A stretch of DNA of 64,000 nt, from contig CAWDVH010000001.1 in NCBI GenBank assembly GCA_963805705.1, positions 1,550,001-1,614,000 of the forward strand. The letters run 5' to 3'. A model generated the notes under the pieces. The model did not search any database, had not been told where the DNA came from, and was given only the letters and a program-made list of their open reading frames with translations. The position numbers and the translations under genes are program-made. Positions 1 to 8,636 of this stretch are shown piece after piece. Positions within the stretch are counted from its first letter, which is position 1; each line of letters starts with the position of its first letter. This DNA is from CAWDVH01 sp963805705. GTDB taxonomy: Bacteria; Actinomycetota; Actinomycetes; Streptosporangiales; Streptosporangiaceae.

Positions 1-1534
1 CCGCCAGTCGTACGCCCGGACCGGCACCAGGGTGGCCCAGCTGGCGCACGCCCTGCGCGCCCTCGGCGTAGACGGGGACCAGCGCGTCGCGACGCTGATG
101 TGGAACAACTCCGAGCACCTCGAGGCCTATCTGGCCATCCCGTCGATGGGTGCCGTGCTGCACACCCTGAACCTGCGGCTCGAGCCCGAGGTGATCGGCT
201 ACATCGCGACCCACGCGGGCGACGATGTCGTCATCGTGGACGCGACTCTGACGCCCCTGCTGGCCCAGGTCCTGCCGCACGCGCCGGCGATCCGCCACGT
301 CATTGTCACCAAAGCAGAAGGCGAAACGGAATTCTCCCCCCCAGCCGACCTCCTCGCCCAGGGTCGCCCGGTGCACTCCTACGAGGACCTGCTGGCCGCG
401 CAGCCCACGTCGTTTGACTGGCCCGAGGTCGACGAGCGGTCCGCCGCCGCCATGTGCTACACCAGCGGCACCACCGGCCACCCCAAGGGGGTGGTGTACA
501 GCCACCGGTCCATGCACCTGCACTCGATGGCCGTCTGCATGGGCAACGTGTTCGGCCTGTCCGAGCAGGACCGGGTGCTGCCGGTGGTGCCGATGTTCCA
601 CGCCAACGCGTGGGGCCTGGTGTACGCGGCGATGCTCGCGGGCGCCGACCTGGTCATGCCGGACCGGTTCCTGCAGCCGGCGCCGCTGGTGCGGCTGATC
701 GAGGCCGAGCGTCCCACCCTGGCCGGGGCGGTCCCCACGATCTGGAACGCGCTGCTCCAGCACGTGCGCGTGCACGGCGGCGACCTGAGCTCGCTGCGGC
801 TGGTGCCGTGCGGTGGCTCGGCCGTCCCGCACGCGCTGATCGAGGCGTATGAGAAGGAACTCGGCGTCCGGATCGTCCAGGCCTGGGGAATGACGGAGAC
901 CTCCCCGCTCGGCAGCGTCGCCCACCCGCCGGCCGGCCTGCCCGAGGATGAGGCGTGGCATTATCGCGACACCCAGGGCCGGCTGATGTGCGACGTGGAG
1001 ACCAGGCTCGTCGGCGAGGGCGGCACGGTGCTTTCCAAGGACGGCGAGGCGGTCGGCGAGGTCGAGGTGCGCGGACCGTGGATCACCGGTTCCTACTACA
1101 AGGATGACGACCCGGCCAAGTTCCGCGATGGCTGGCTGCGGACGGGCGACGTCGGGTGCATCGACCGGCTGGGATTCGTGACGCTGACCGACCGGGCCAA
1201 GGACGTGATCAAGTCCGGCGGCGAGTGGATCTCCTCGATGGAGCTGGAGAACGCGCTCATGGGGCATCCGGAGGTGACCGAGGCGGCCGTCATCGGCGTG
1301 CCGGACGACAAGTGGGGCGAGCGGCCGCTGGCGGCCGTCGTGCTGGCCCAGGGCGCGAGCGTTACCGCCGCTGACCTGCGGGCTTTCCTGGCCACCCGGG
1401 TTCCCCGCTGGCAGCTGCCCGAGCGGTGGTCCTTCATCGACGAGGTGCCGAAGACCAGCGTCGGGAAGTTCGCCAAGACCAGGATCCGCGAGGCCTACGC
1501 CCGCGGCGACTACGAGGTTATCGAGGCCGGCTGA
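1..1534 (+). CDS. Acyl-CoA synthetase (AMP-binding), 5' end outside window
   Basis: ATP-dependent activation of a fatty or other carboxylic acid to its CoA thioester through an acyl-adenylate. The frame is open from base 2, and the residues before the GTG at 32 (RQSYARTGTR) fit the usual conserved start of the family, so the gene begins upstream of the window. Adenylation motifs appear in order: YTSGTTGHPKG (phosphate loop), QAWGMTETSP, GWLRTGDVG, DRAKDVIKSGGEWIS and PKTSVGKFAK with the C-terminal catalytic Lys. About 510 residues are visible, close to full FadD-like length. Substrate chain length cannot be read from the sequence. Confidence 0.92.
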   Translation, partial: RQSYARTGTRVAQLAHALRALGVDGDQRVATLMWNNSEHLEAYLAIPSMGAVLHTLNLRLEPEVIGYIATHAGDDVVIVDATLTPLLAQVLPHAPAIRHVIVTKAEGETEFSPPADLLAQGRPVHSYEDLLAAQPTSFDWPEVDERSAAAMCYTSGTTGHPKGVVYSHRSMHLHSMAVCMGNVFGLSEQDRVLPVVPMFHANAWGLVYAAMLAGADLVMPDRFLQPAPLVRLIEAERPTLAGAVPTIWNALLQHVRVHGGDLSSLRLVPCGGSAVPHALIEAYEKELGVRIVQAWGMTETSPLGSVAHPPAGLPEDEAWHYRDTQGRLMCDVETRLVGEGGTVLSKDGEAVGEVEVRGPWITGSYYKDDDPAKFRDGWLRTGDVGCIDRLGFVTLTDRAKDVIKSGGEWISSMELENALMGHPEVTEAAVIGVPDDKWGERPLAAVVLAQGASVTAADLRAFLATRVPRWQLPERWSFIDEVPKTSVGKFAKTRIREAYARGDYEVIEAG

Positions 1535-1674
1535 CGGCACGGCCGGCCTGAGTACTGGCGCGACCGCGCGGCTGACGGCCGGCCTGCGACCCGGCCCGCC
1601 GGGGCAAGCGGGTATCGGCTTTGCTGCCGCTCCCGCGGTACCGGTACCCTAGGGCCGACCCGCTGGGGTCGTCG

Positions 1675-1763
1675 GGAGGCTTCGCCTAGTCCGGTCTATG
1701 GCGCCGCACTGCTAATGCGGTTTGGGTTCGCGCCCATCCGGGGTTCAAATCCCCGAGCCTCCG
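1675..1763 (+). tRNA. tRNA-Ser(GCT)
   Basis: Acceptor stem GGAGGCT pairs with AGCCTCC and the discriminator is G. The anticodon loop is CTGCTAA, giving GCT. There is a long class II variable arm and a T-arm CGGGG/TTCAAAT/CCCCG. Total 89 nt; CCA is not encoded. A promoter-like TACCCT lies about 30 bases upstream. Confidence 0.95.
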
Positions 1764-1771
1764 CTCGTGAG

Positions 1772-1802
1772 CAGGCACTTTGCCAAACAGGCAAGGTGCC
1801 TG
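1772..1802 (+). terminator. Hairpin terminator after tRNA-Ser(GCT)
   Basis: A near-perfect inverted repeat (CAGGCACTTTGCC / GGCAAGGTGCCTG, five-base loop, one mismatch) starts nine bases after the tRNA. Position and stem strength suit a transcription terminator; no long T tract follows, as is common in actinomycetes. Confidence 0.6.
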
Positions 1803-1830
1803 ATCTCTCTTTCAAAGATCATTAAGGCCG

Positions 1831-1852
1831 GTGCTGTCCCCATGCTGTCCCC
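1831..1852 (+). repeat. Paired direct repeats downstream of tRNA-Ser(GCT)
   Basis: TGCTGTCC occurs at 1832 and again at 1843, 11 bases apart and about 70 bases past the tRNA 3' end. The same kind of pair occurs beside tRNA relics at 54-60 kb and resembles integrase arm-type sites. The stretch 1764-2093 otherwise holds only the hairpin; an open frame running out of the tRNA into it is read-through without coding character. I infer a fossil end of an integrative element. Confidence 0.35.
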
Positions 1853-2093
1853 AGCGGACACTCAGCCGGAATCACCGGCGGGCTTGCGGGGGGCCCAGGT
1901 CTGTAAGCCGACAGCGCGCCTCCCGCTAGTGATCAGGACCGACCGGGTAGCGGGACCAAGGCCGGCCCGCTCATGGCAGCTCGCCGATTTGGTACGGCCC
2001 TGCCCGAATTGCCGACCACATGCAGATCCGCGGTCCGGTGTGGCGTCTTTCGCGCATGGCCTTGGCGAGGACGCTACGTGACGGCTGACGGCC

Positions 2094-3005
2094 TTACCCG
2101 GCGTCGCAGTGATCAGCGATGATCTTGCCGATGACGCTCTTCGTAAACTCGGCATCGTCGGGGTCGGTGTCCAGCGCGCCGACCAGGACGATCATCGCTT
2201 TCCAGATAGCCCAGCCGCGGCCGCGCGTCCACGTCGCCCCATCGACCGGCAGCTGCTGTGTGAACACACGCTGGCTCTCCCCGGAAAAGAACGTCCATGC
2301 GATTGTCGTGTCACAAGCAGGATCACCGATCCCGCAAGTGCCGAAGTCGATGACGGCACTCAGCCGGCCGGTGGAATCCAGGAGCAGGTTGCCCGGCTGG
2401 GCATCGCCATGGAACCACACTGGCGGGCCGTCCCACCGGGCGGCCAGCGCCGCCTCCCAGACCTCGGCGGCCAGGCCGGTGTCGATATGACCGCGCAGCT
2501 CGGCCAGCGCCGCCCTCGTCTCGGCGTCGTAGCAGGCCGGTGATCCGCCGCGGAAGAAGTTGTGGGTCCCCGGCACCGGACCGCCGGACGGGTCCACGTT
2601 ATACAGGACAGCGAGAAAGCCGGCCAGGTCGGCGGCGAACTCGGGCAGGCTCGCCACCGTCTCAGCTGCTGCTGTCTGGCCGTCGATCCACCGGTACACC
2701 GACCACGGCCGCGGGAAACCGCAGCCCGGCTCGCCCATGGCCAGCGGCTCAGGAATCGGCAGCGGCAGCTGCGGGGCCAGGAACGGCAGCCAGCAGTGTT
2801 CCTTGCCGACCTGCTCAACGTAGGCCTGCGAGCTAGGCAGCCGGACCGACATGCGCTCGCCGAGGCGGAACGTGGCATTGTCCCAGCCGTCCACGTCCAC
2901 CGGACGGACAGGCAGCTCAGCCCACTGTGGGAACTGAGTCGCGACCAGCCGGCAGACAAGCTCGGGAGTTATGTCCGCCTTCCTCACGAGCACGCATTGT
3001 GCCAC
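2094..3005 (-). CDS. Aminoglycoside/macrolide phosphotransferase-family protein
   Basis: Kinase-fold small-molecule phosphotransferase of the APH family, 303 residues, the usual length. The catalytic loop HGDAQPGNLLL and the metal-binding VIDFGTCGIGDPACD are intact in the C-terminal half; the N-terminal lobe has a conserved DNATFRLG. The substrate is unknown: the family includes antibiotic kinases and kinases of choline, homoserine and other metabolites. GTG starts at 3005 and 2987 are both possible and no ribosome site decides. It stands alone, 505 bases from its upstream neighbour, so a resistance role is only inference. Confidence 0.85.
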   Translation of the reverse strand: MAQCVLVRKADITPELVCRLVATQFPQWAELPVRPVDVDGWDNATFRLGERMSVRLPSSQAYVEQVGKEHCWLPFLAPQLPLPIPEPLAMGEPGCGFPRPWSVYRWIDGQTAAAETVASLPEFAADLAGFLAVLYNVDPSGGPVPGTHNFFRGGSPACYDAETRAALAELRGHIDTGLAAEVWEAALAARWDGPPVWFHGDAQPGNLLLDSTGRLSAVIDFGTCGIGDPACDTTIAWTFFSGESQRVFTQQLPVDGATWTRGRGWAIWKAMIVLVGALDTDPDDAEFTKSVIGKIIADHCDAG

Positions 3006-3510
3006 GGCAGCCCAATGACCAGCACCTCCATATCCAGCACACCACGCTCTCGGCCACCTGCACGGCGCATGCCAGTGCGGCGGCCGGGCGGGCTCATCGG
3101 GTGGGCTGCGGGCGTCTTCATCCCCTTCTTGCCGGGGCTGGCATACCGCGGATGAGCTGGTCGCACCATACGCTCACCCCGCCGAATCCGTACGAGTAGG
3201 AACCTCCCGTTATCAATGACATTTTCATCCTGGTTGTTACCACCCGTTTCGCACGGATAAAGCCTGGTGAATTACTCAATCAGGCACATGTTGACCGAGT
3301 TTTTTTGCGTGCGATGTACGGATGTGGCTCTTCGCGAACTCCGTGGTTCCCAGTGGCGGGTCCGCACGAGGCGTTCATGCCAGCCTGCGTACATGCTCCC
3401 GACTCGCTGATGTGTTTCTTTTCCAGAAACACGATCCAGTCTCTCCATTATTGCCTTGCTATCGTGTCTTCTGCTTTTCGCGGGTAATACGGGGATGAGC
3501 GTCATGTGCA
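3006..3510. other. Gene-free interval between two minus-strand genes
   Basis: 505 bases, with 3200-3500 visibly richer in A/T than the flanks. Open frames of 60-79 codons exist on both strands but lack ribosome sites, recognisable domains or typical third-position GC bias. It must hold the promoter of the phosphotransferase gene; no convincing motif was identified. Confidence 0.5.
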
Positions 3511-4140
3511 TCAGACCGGGGCGGGAGGGACGACAACGATCATTGTGAACATCACAGGCTCGTTTCCCTCATTGGCGTATTCGTGCGGTACGCCGCCGGG
3601 AAAGCGTGCGCACATTCGGGGCTCGACGGTGTATCGGCGGCCCGCCACGGTGAGCGTCAGCGTTCCCTCCTGCACCCAGGCCATCTCCCTGGTCGCCGCG
3701 GCATGCGCATCGCCGCCGAAATCCTCGCCGGGCAGCAGGTGCCACTGCCACAGCTCCGCGGCCCAGGGCGGCTCGGTCGCGGCGATGATGGTGCCGGTTC
3801 CGCCAGCCGGGCCGTGCCACAGGCTCCTGGCCTGCGCCGGGCCCGTGATCCGGACGGCCGGCTCGCTGGAGGTATCGATCAGGCGCGTGACCGGAACGCC
3901 GAAGGCGTCGGCCATCCGGGCCAGAGTGGCCAGATTCGGGTTGGAGCGTCCCTGCTCTGTGGCGACCAGCACTCCCTTACTGACGCCCGACCTGACCGCC
4001 AGCTGATCGAGCGACCACCCGCGCTCAGCGCGCAGCGCGGCCAGCGCGCGCGCCAGGACGCCGGTGATGCTGGCTGGGCCGGTGCTACTGACTGTGCCGG
4101 TGCTGCTCGCTGGATCGGCGCTGCTGGCTGGATCCGTCAT
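3511..4140 (-). CDS. XRE-family regulator with C-terminal cupin domain
   Basis: Cytoplasmic repressor-type protein of 209 residues. Residues about 28-82 form an HTH_3 domain (LARALAALRAERGWSLDQLA, then SGVSKGVLVATEQGRSNPN). The C-terminal 80 residues are a cupin (GEDFGGDAHAA, EPRMCARFPGGVPHEYANEG) likely to sense a small ligand. The ATG at 4140 is preferred over the one at 4161 because GAGGAGCGGAG sits just before it. It is divergent from an EamA-type exporter gene, the usual partner of this architecture, and probably controls it through the palindrome between them. Confidence 0.85.
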   Translation of the reverse strand: MTDPASSADPASSTGTVSSTGPASITGVLARALAALRAERGWSLDQLAVRSGVSKGVLVATEQGRSNPNLATLARMADAFGVPVTRLIDTSSEPAVRITGPAQARSLWHGPAGGTGTIIAATEPPWAAELWQWHLLPGEDFGGDAHAAATREMAWVQEGTLTLTVAGRRYTVEPRMCARFPGGVPHEYANEGNEPVMFTMIVVVPPAPV

Positions 4141-4172
4141 GGCCGTGACTCCGCTCCTCATAGGCGGTCGTT

Positions 4173-4196
4173 ATAATGTACTACGTAGCTCATTAT
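4173..4196. promoter_or_regulatory. Palindromic operator candidate between regulator and exporter
   Basis: ATAATG-ta-CTACGTAG-ct-CATTAT is a 24-bp inverted repeat with two mismatched pairs and overlaps a TATAAT-like hexamer at 4172-4177. It lies between the divergent XRE-cupin and EamA genes. The symmetry is visible; binding by the XRE-cupin protein is inferred. Confidence 0.5.
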
Positions 4197-4225
4197 TCCG
4201 ACTGACAGGATGCTCTGCACATGTC

Positions 4226-5080
4226 ATGGTGACGATCTTCGCTCTGGCCGCGGCGCTACTGTACGGCAGCTCCGATTTTCTCGGCGGCGCCGCCGCGCAG
4301 CGGGCTCACGTGCTGTCGGTGGCCAGGCTCTCCGCACTGGCCGGCCTGGGCGTGGTGGTCCTGGCCGGCCTGGCGTCCAGCGAGCCCGCGCGGGCCGCCG
4401 GGGCTGGCTGGGGGATGGCGGCGGGGGCGATAGGCGGCGTGGGGCTGATAATTTTCTACGCCGGCCTGGCGGCCGGCCCGATGAGCGTCGTCGCGCCGGT
4501 GTCCGCGCTGGTGTCGACGATCCTGCCGGTCGCGGCGGCACTCGCCGGAGGCGAGCGGCCGGGCGGGCCCGTCTACGCGGGCGCGGGGCTCTGCCTGCTG
4601 GCTATCGTGCTGGTCAGTTCCGGCGCTAGCGCCCAGCCGGCGGCCGGGGCGCGTCGCCGGCGGCCGGGCCGTGCCCTGGCGTATGGCATCGCCTCGGGCG
4701 TGTCGTTCGGCCTGTTCTTCTTGTTCATCCGTAATGGCGGCCAGGCCGGGCCGCTGTGGCCAGTGGTGGCTGCGCGGATCGCGGGAGCGGCGGTGATCCT
4801 GATCGCGGCCGCTGTCGCACGGCCAGGGCCGATATCGCGGACCGCGGGCCGGGCGGTGCTCCTGGCCGCTGCCCTGTCCGGCGTGGTGGATGCCAGCGCC
4901 AACATCTGCTATGTGATTGCCACCAGGACAGGGCTGTTCGGCCTGGCGGTCGTGCTGACTTCGCTGTATCCCGGCGTGACGGTCCTGCTGGCCAGGGTCG
5001 TGCTGGGTGAGCGCCTGCGGTGGGTGCAGCGGGCCGGGCTGGTGCTCGCCGCCGTCGGGGTACTGCTCGTCACCGTGTGA
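4226..5080 (+). CDS. EamA/DMT-family transporter
   Basis: Inner-membrane exporter of the drug/metabolite transporter superfamily, 284 residues with about ten hydrophobic segments arranged as two EamA repeats separated near residue 145 by an Arg-rich linker. The N-terminus FALAAALLYGSSDFLGG is typical of the family. The frame is open upstream into the regulator gene, but the ATG at 4226 is the first start that gives a normal EamA N-terminus. Substrate unknown; exporters next to XRE-cupin regulators often handle amino acids or toxic metabolites. Confidence 0.85.
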   Translation: MVTIFALAAALLYGSSDFLGGAAAQRAHVLSVARLSALAGLGVVVLAGLASSEPARAAGAGWGMAAGAIGGVGLIIFYAGLAAGPMSVVAPVSALVSTILPVAAALAGGERPGGPVYAGAGLCLLAIVLVSSGASAQPAAGARRRRPGRALAYGIASGVSFGLFFLFIRNGGQAGPLWPVVAARIAGAAVILIAAAVARPGPISRTAGRAVLLAAALSGVVDASANICYVIATRTGLFGLAVVLTSLYPGVTVLLARVVLGERLRWVQRAGLVLAAVGVLLVTV

Positions 5081-5104
5081 CGGTGACGCGTCCCCGGCCG
5101 GTGC

Positions 5105-5680
5105 TCAGAGCTCGTCAGGCACGGGGCGATGCGCGTCGTGCCCGGCATCGTCATCGTCATCGTCATCGGCACTGTTCGGAAAGAGCATCCCGCACACGAG
5201 AAGGTAAAGCTGCTCGGGATAGGGGATATATTCGACAGTTCGGAATGCCTGGTCCTGGCCCGCCGACTCTACGATGAACTCGCCATACCCGAGCAATCGG
5301 CCCCAGAAAGTGCGCCGGAAGCTCATGTCCGTCACCTTCGTGAGCGGCATCATGTTGACCTTCTGGTTGAGCAGGCCCTCGGTCAGCAGCATCCGCTCTG
5401 AGGTGACGACGAAGTAATCAACCGCCCAGTTGGCGGCATACCAGACCATGCGCAGCAGGAGAACCAGCCAGCCCAGCCAGACCACCCAGAGAAGCACTTT
5501 GTTGCCGTGCAGGAGGGTCGCGCTTAGGATGGCCGCCACCAGAAGGCCGCCGACCGCCTGAACTGTCGGCCAGATCAGGATGGCCGGATGGCGTCGTACC
5601 GTTGCGACTTGTACCTCACGCGGTAGCAGGTACTTGCTGACCGCTACGGGCCCGGCTCGGGCTGCTGATGGTGGTCTCAT
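5105..5680 (-). CDS. PH-domain (bPH2/YdbT-type) membrane protein
   Basis: 191 residues. An N-terminal cytoplasmic start (SKYLLPREVQVATVRRHPA) is followed by two membrane helices (about 33-80) and a bacterial PH domain (YFVVTSERMLLTEGLLNQK, MMPLTKVTDMSFRRTFWGRL) that ends in YGEFIVESAGQDQAFR. The tail has seven consecutive Asp residues, then His/Asp/Glu. The function of this widespread actinobacterial family is not established. The start lies four bases after the stop of the small membrane-protein gene upstream and lacks a clear ribosome site, so translational coupling is likely. Confidence 0.85.
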   Translation of the reverse strand: MRPPSAARAGPVAVSKYLLPREVQVATVRRHPAILIWPTVQAVGGLLVAAILSATLLHGNKVLLWVVWLGWLVLLLRMVWYAANWAVDYFVVTSERMLLTEGLLNQKVNMMPLTKVTDMSFRRTFWGRLLGYGEFIVESAGQDQAFRTVEYIPYPEQLYLLVCGMLFPNSADDDDDDDAGHDAHRPVPDEL

Positions 5681-5684
5681 GGGT

Positions 5685-5837
5685 TCAGAGCGAGTTAACG
5701 AATGTCGCCATCGCGGCGCCGGCGCTCTTCAGCCAGTCAAAGGCGCTGCTCACGAAATTGGCGGCCCCAGTGGGGTTGGTGGCTAGGTAGTACACGACGA
5801 AGATGACGATCGCCCATGTGATGATCTTCTTCAACAC
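5685..5837 (-). CDS. Small single-span membrane protein (50 aa)
   Basis: A short gene starting at GTG, with GGAGG upstream in GAGGGAGGTGAGCGGG. The product begins MLKKIITWAIVIFVVYYLAT: a two-Lys start, one membrane helix, then NPTGAANFVSSAFDWLKSAG, possibly an amphipathic helix. The frame stays open upstream, but that extension is Arg-rich and unlike protein. It lies directly before the PH-domain gene, with which it is probably co-transcribed. Function unknown. Confidence 0.7.
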   Translation of the reverse strand: MLKKIITWAIVIFVVYYLATNPTGAANFVSSAFDWLKSAGAAMATFVNSL

Positions 5838-6103
5838 CCCGCTCACCTCCCTCGATCTGTGCAGCGAGCCTCGGCGGCTGCCGCGTCCAGCATAACCCGG
5901 GTCCAAATGCATACCAATGGCAGTCAACCGAAGACGTAACGGGTAGATCCAGACCGTCAAGCTACGTTCGGTGTGTGTGTTGCACCTCTGCGTAACAGCC
6001 TACTCCTGGGCCGCCCGGCTGTGCCACACACTGCGGATCAAGCCACATCGACGACCCGAATCTGACACTATTCCTAGCTGGAAGCCGTGGCGGTGGGGTG
6101 ACA

Positions 6104-6595
6104 ATGTCCGATGTGACCAGTGATGACTTCTCCGTCGTCGTCTTCAGGGAAGATGAGGCGTGGGAGGCCGAGGTCCTGCCGGCTGCCTTGCTGCAGAACC
6201 TGGACGGCATGATCCAGGCGCTGCGGCAGCAGCCCAGCATCGGCGGCACGATCGGGCTGGCCGCTGTCGGCGATGACTTCTTCGTCGCGCTGCGGCTGAC
6301 CGGCGGCCAGGTGTCGGTGTTCCTTTCCGATCTGACCGCGTCGGTGGACTGGCCGCTGGCCCGGCAGGTACTCGATCACCTGGGCCTGCCGGTTCCGCTC
6401 GATGAGGAACTGGACCAGGTGCTCCCCGCCGGCGACATGTCCATATTCGCCGACCTCGGCGTGGACGAGATGGAACTGGGGGCGCTGTCGGGCGACCTGG
6501 ACCTGTTCCCCGACGAGGTGATCGCCAGCCTGGCCAGGCGGATCGGCTTCGGGCCGGCCCTGGAGCGTGCCCTGGACACCGCCCCGCGCTCGTGA
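6104..6595 (+). CDS. tRNA adenosine deaminase-associated protein
   Basis: Acidic protein of about 163 residues matching the actinobacterial family always found directly before tadA: DFSVVVFREDEAWEAEVLP at the start, DWPLARQVLDHLGLPVP in the middle and DLDLFPDEVIASLARRIGFG near the end. Its role is not established; genetic linkage suggests it assists TadA. The start is the ATG at 6104, or a GTG two codons upstream. tadA begins seven bases after the stop. Confidence 0.85.
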   Translation: MSDVTSDDFSVVVFREDEAWEAEVLPAALLQNLDGMIQALRQQPSIGGTIGLAAVGDDFFVALRLTGGQVSVFLSDLTASVDWPLARQVLDHLGLPVPLDEELDQVLPAGDMSIFADLGVDEMELGALSGDLDLFPDEVIASLARRIGFGPALERALDTAPRS

Positions 6596-6602
6596 GGCTT
6601 TC

Positions 6603-7112
6603 ATGCGGCGGGGCGGCTGGCCGGTGACCTGCGGTTACGAGGCCGCGTTCGAGCCGGCGATGCGCCTGGCCCTGGAGCAGGCATCAGCCCCGGAGCAGGC
6701 CGCTGGCCCTACCGCGGGACGTGCTGACGTGCCGGTAGGAGCGGTCGTGCTCGACCCGGCCGGCTCGGTTATCGGCCGCGGGCGCAACCGCCGGGAGGCC
6801 GACGGGGACCCCACGGCCCACGCCGAGATCGTGGCTATCCGCGCAGCGGCCAGGACGCTGGGCGGCTGGCGGCTGACTGGCTGCGCGCTGGTGGTCACTC
6901 TCGAGCCCTGCACGATGTGCGCCGGGGCGTTCACGTCGGCCCGGATGAGCCGGCTGATCTACGGGACCCCGGACGAGCGGGCGGGAGCCGCGGGCTCGCT
7001 GTGGGATGTGGTGCGCGACCGCAGGCTCGGGCCGGAGGTTGAGGTCATCGGGGGAGTGCTGGCCGGTGAGTGCGCGGCGCTGCTGCGCGAGTTCTTCGAG
7101 CAACGCCGCTGA
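6603..7112 (+). CDS. tadA: tRNA-specific adenosine deaminase TadA
   Basis: Converts the wobble adenosine 34 of tRNA-Arg(ACG) to inosine. The zinc-dependent deaminase signature is complete: HAE (His73, proton-shuttle Glu75) and PCTMC (Cys103, Cys106). Residues about 27-42 are an Ala/Pro-rich insertion between helix 1 and the first strand, not typical of shorter homologues. The ATG at 6603 was chosen because it follows the companion gene stop by seven bases. About 169 residues. Confidence 0.93.
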   Translation: MRRGGWPVTCGYEAAFEPAMRLALEQASAPEQAAGPTAGRADVPVGAVVLDPAGSVIGRGRNRREADGDPTAHAEIVAIRAAARTLGGWRLTGCALVVTLEPCTMCAGAFTSARMSRLIYGTPDERAGAAGSLWDVVRDRRLGPEVEVIGGVLAGECAALLREFFEQRR

Positions 7113-7162
7113 CCGTCCCGCCGGGCGCCCGCCGGGCCCGCCGCTCAGGTAGGCTCGGGCGC

Positions 7163-7249
7163 GGTGGAGTCGCCTAGTGGCCGAGGGCGCACGCCTCGAA
7201 AGCGTGTGAAGGCGCAAGTCTTCCGTGGGTTCAAATCCCACCTCCACCG
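7163..7249 (+). tRNA. tRNA-Ser(CGA)
   Basis: Acceptor GGTGGAG pairs with CTCCACC, discriminator G. The anticodon loop CTCGAAA gives CGA. There is a long variable arm (GTGAAGGCGCAAGTCTTCC) and a T-arm GTGGG/TTCAAAT/CCCAC. 87 nt. Confidence 0.95.
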
Positions 7250-7254
7250 CCACC

Positions 7255-7272
7255 GGGCACCCAGCGGGTGCC
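7255..7272 (+). terminator. Hairpin terminator after tRNA-Ser(CGA)
   Basis: GGGCACCC-AGC-GGGTGCC is a seven-base-pair stem with a tight loop, followed by TTGTT, six bases past the tRNA. Confidence 0.6.
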
Positions 7273-7333
7273 TTGTTCGTTGTGCGGGGTGCCTCGGACA
7301 TGGGCCGAGCGCGCCGGGCTACCGGAGAGTCGA

Positions 7334-8611
7334 TTGCCAGAACCTCAGAGCACCTTGTTCTTCCTGCTGATGATGGCATTTTTTGGTGCCATGATGTGGT
7401 GGCTCATCGTCGCCAAGCAGGTAGCTTTCCGCGTCCTGGCCGCATGCCTGGCATTTGTCCCGGCGATGCTGTTCGGGGTGGCGGCGGTTAATAAGTACTA
7501 CGACTATTACCAGAACTGGAACTCCGCGATAGCCGACATCACCAGCCAGGCCGCCCCGGCTGCCGCCCAGCATCCCGCGCACGCGCAGTCCCCGCAGAAC
7601 CTGAGCAGGTTCCTGGGCCGGTCCATCGACGTCCAGGCGGCGGAGCACAGCGGATACACCTTGCATCTGTGGGTGGCGGGGAAGCGCAGCGGCATCACCA
7701 GGTCTGTCTACGTGTACCTGCCGCCGCAGTACTTCGCCCCCGGCTACAGCACCTACCGCTTCCCGGTGATCGAGCTGCTCCATGGCTTCCCCGGCCAGCC
7801 CCAGGACTGGATCTCCGTGCTGGACATCACCACGACGCTCGCGAAACTGGTGAGCGAGGGCCAGGCCAAGCCTGCCGTGCTGGTCATGCCGGACGCCAAC
7901 GGCGGCCGGGGAATCTCGCTGCAGTGCCTCAACCAGGTGAACGGGCCGCAGGACGCGACGTACCTGGCCCAGGACCTGCCCGCGGACATCTCGCAGACGC
8001 TGAGGGTGCAGCCGCCCGGCAAGGCGTGGGGAATCGCCGGTTACTCCGAAGGGGGCTTCTGCGCGGCGAACCTTGGCCTGCGGTACGCCAATACCTACGG
8101 CTACGCGGCGGTGCTCAGCGGTTACTTCAAGCCGTCCGACAACCAGCTGAATCACCCGGAGCGGGAGGTGTCGCCGTTTGGCGGCAGCGCGCGGCTGCAG
8201 CGGCTGAACACCCCGGAGGACCTGCTGCAGTCCCTGCCGGCCGGTACGCCTATCCCGCATTTCTGGATCGCCGCAGGCCGGGCGGGCAGCGGCGACGTCA
8301 GGAATGCCGAGATCTTCCAGCAGCTGCTGCAGAACCGCCAGCCCGCGGTGACCCTCAAGTTCGTCGCCGGCGGCCACACCATGTTCACCTGGCGGCAGCT
8401 GATGGCGCCGATGCTGAGGTGGATCACGCCGAATGTCGCCGCCCAGGCCGTGCAGCAAGACGCCCGCGCCCAGCAGAAGGCAGCCGCCCAGGCTCGCCGC
8501 AGCCGCGAGGCGGCACACCGGCCGAGCATCGGCCGTTCTGCCCGCACCGGCAACTCGCCCAGGGCCGGGGGGCAGGCCGCAAGCCGGACCCCGCGGCCGA
8601 GAAAGGGCTGA
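7334..8611 (+). CDS. Membrane-anchored esterase, FrmB/antigen 85-like alpha/beta hydrolase
   Basis: About 425 residues. Two N-terminal hydrophobic segments (FFLLMMAFFGAMMWWLIVA and VLAACLAFVPAMLFGVAA) precede an esterase D/mycolyltransferase-like hydrolase domain: VYLPPQYF, IELLHGFPG, nucleophile in GYSEGGF, and terminal His in GGHTMFTWR. The C-terminal 70 residues are Arg/Ala-rich and probably disordered. The TTG at 7334 has GGAGAG just upstream; earlier in-frame starts fall in the tRNA terminator. Function is likely an extracytoplasmic ester hydrolase or acyltransferase; substrate unknown. Confidence 0.8.
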   Translation: MPEPQSTLFFLLMMAFFGAMMWWLIVAKQVAFRVLAACLAFVPAMLFGVAAVNKYYDYYQNWNSAIADITSQAAPAAAQHPAHAQSPQNLSRFLGRSIDVQAAEHSGYTLHLWVAGKRSGITRSVYVYLPPQYFAPGYSTYRFPVIELLHGFPGQPQDWISVLDITTTLAKLVSEGQAKPAVLVMPDANGGRGISLQCLNQVNGPQDATYLAQDLPADISQTLRVQPPGKAWGIAGYSEGGFCAANLGLRYANTYGYAAVLSGYFKPSDNQLNHPEREVSPFGGSARLQRLNTPEDLLQSLPAGTPIPHFWIAAGRAGSGDVRNAEIFQQLLQNRQPAVTLKFVAGGHTMFTWRQLMAPMLRWITPNVAAQAVQQDARAQQKAAAQARRSREAAHRPSIGRSARTGNSPRAGGQAASRTPRPRKG

Positions 8612-8636
8612 GCCGGCCAGCAGCAGGCGCAGCCAG

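Noticed and set aside
1722..2081. 119-codon frame starting inside tRNA-Ser(GCT)
   Set aside because: Typical read-through of a tRNA 3' end; no coding signal beyond it.
3272..3511. 79-codon frame in the A/T-richer gap
   Set aside because: Composition and the antisense frame of equal length argue against coding.
5136..5170. Repeated TCATCG units, possible microsatellite or CRISPR-like
   Set aside because: They encode the poly-Asp tail of the PH-domain protein; no CRISPR array exists anywhere in the window.
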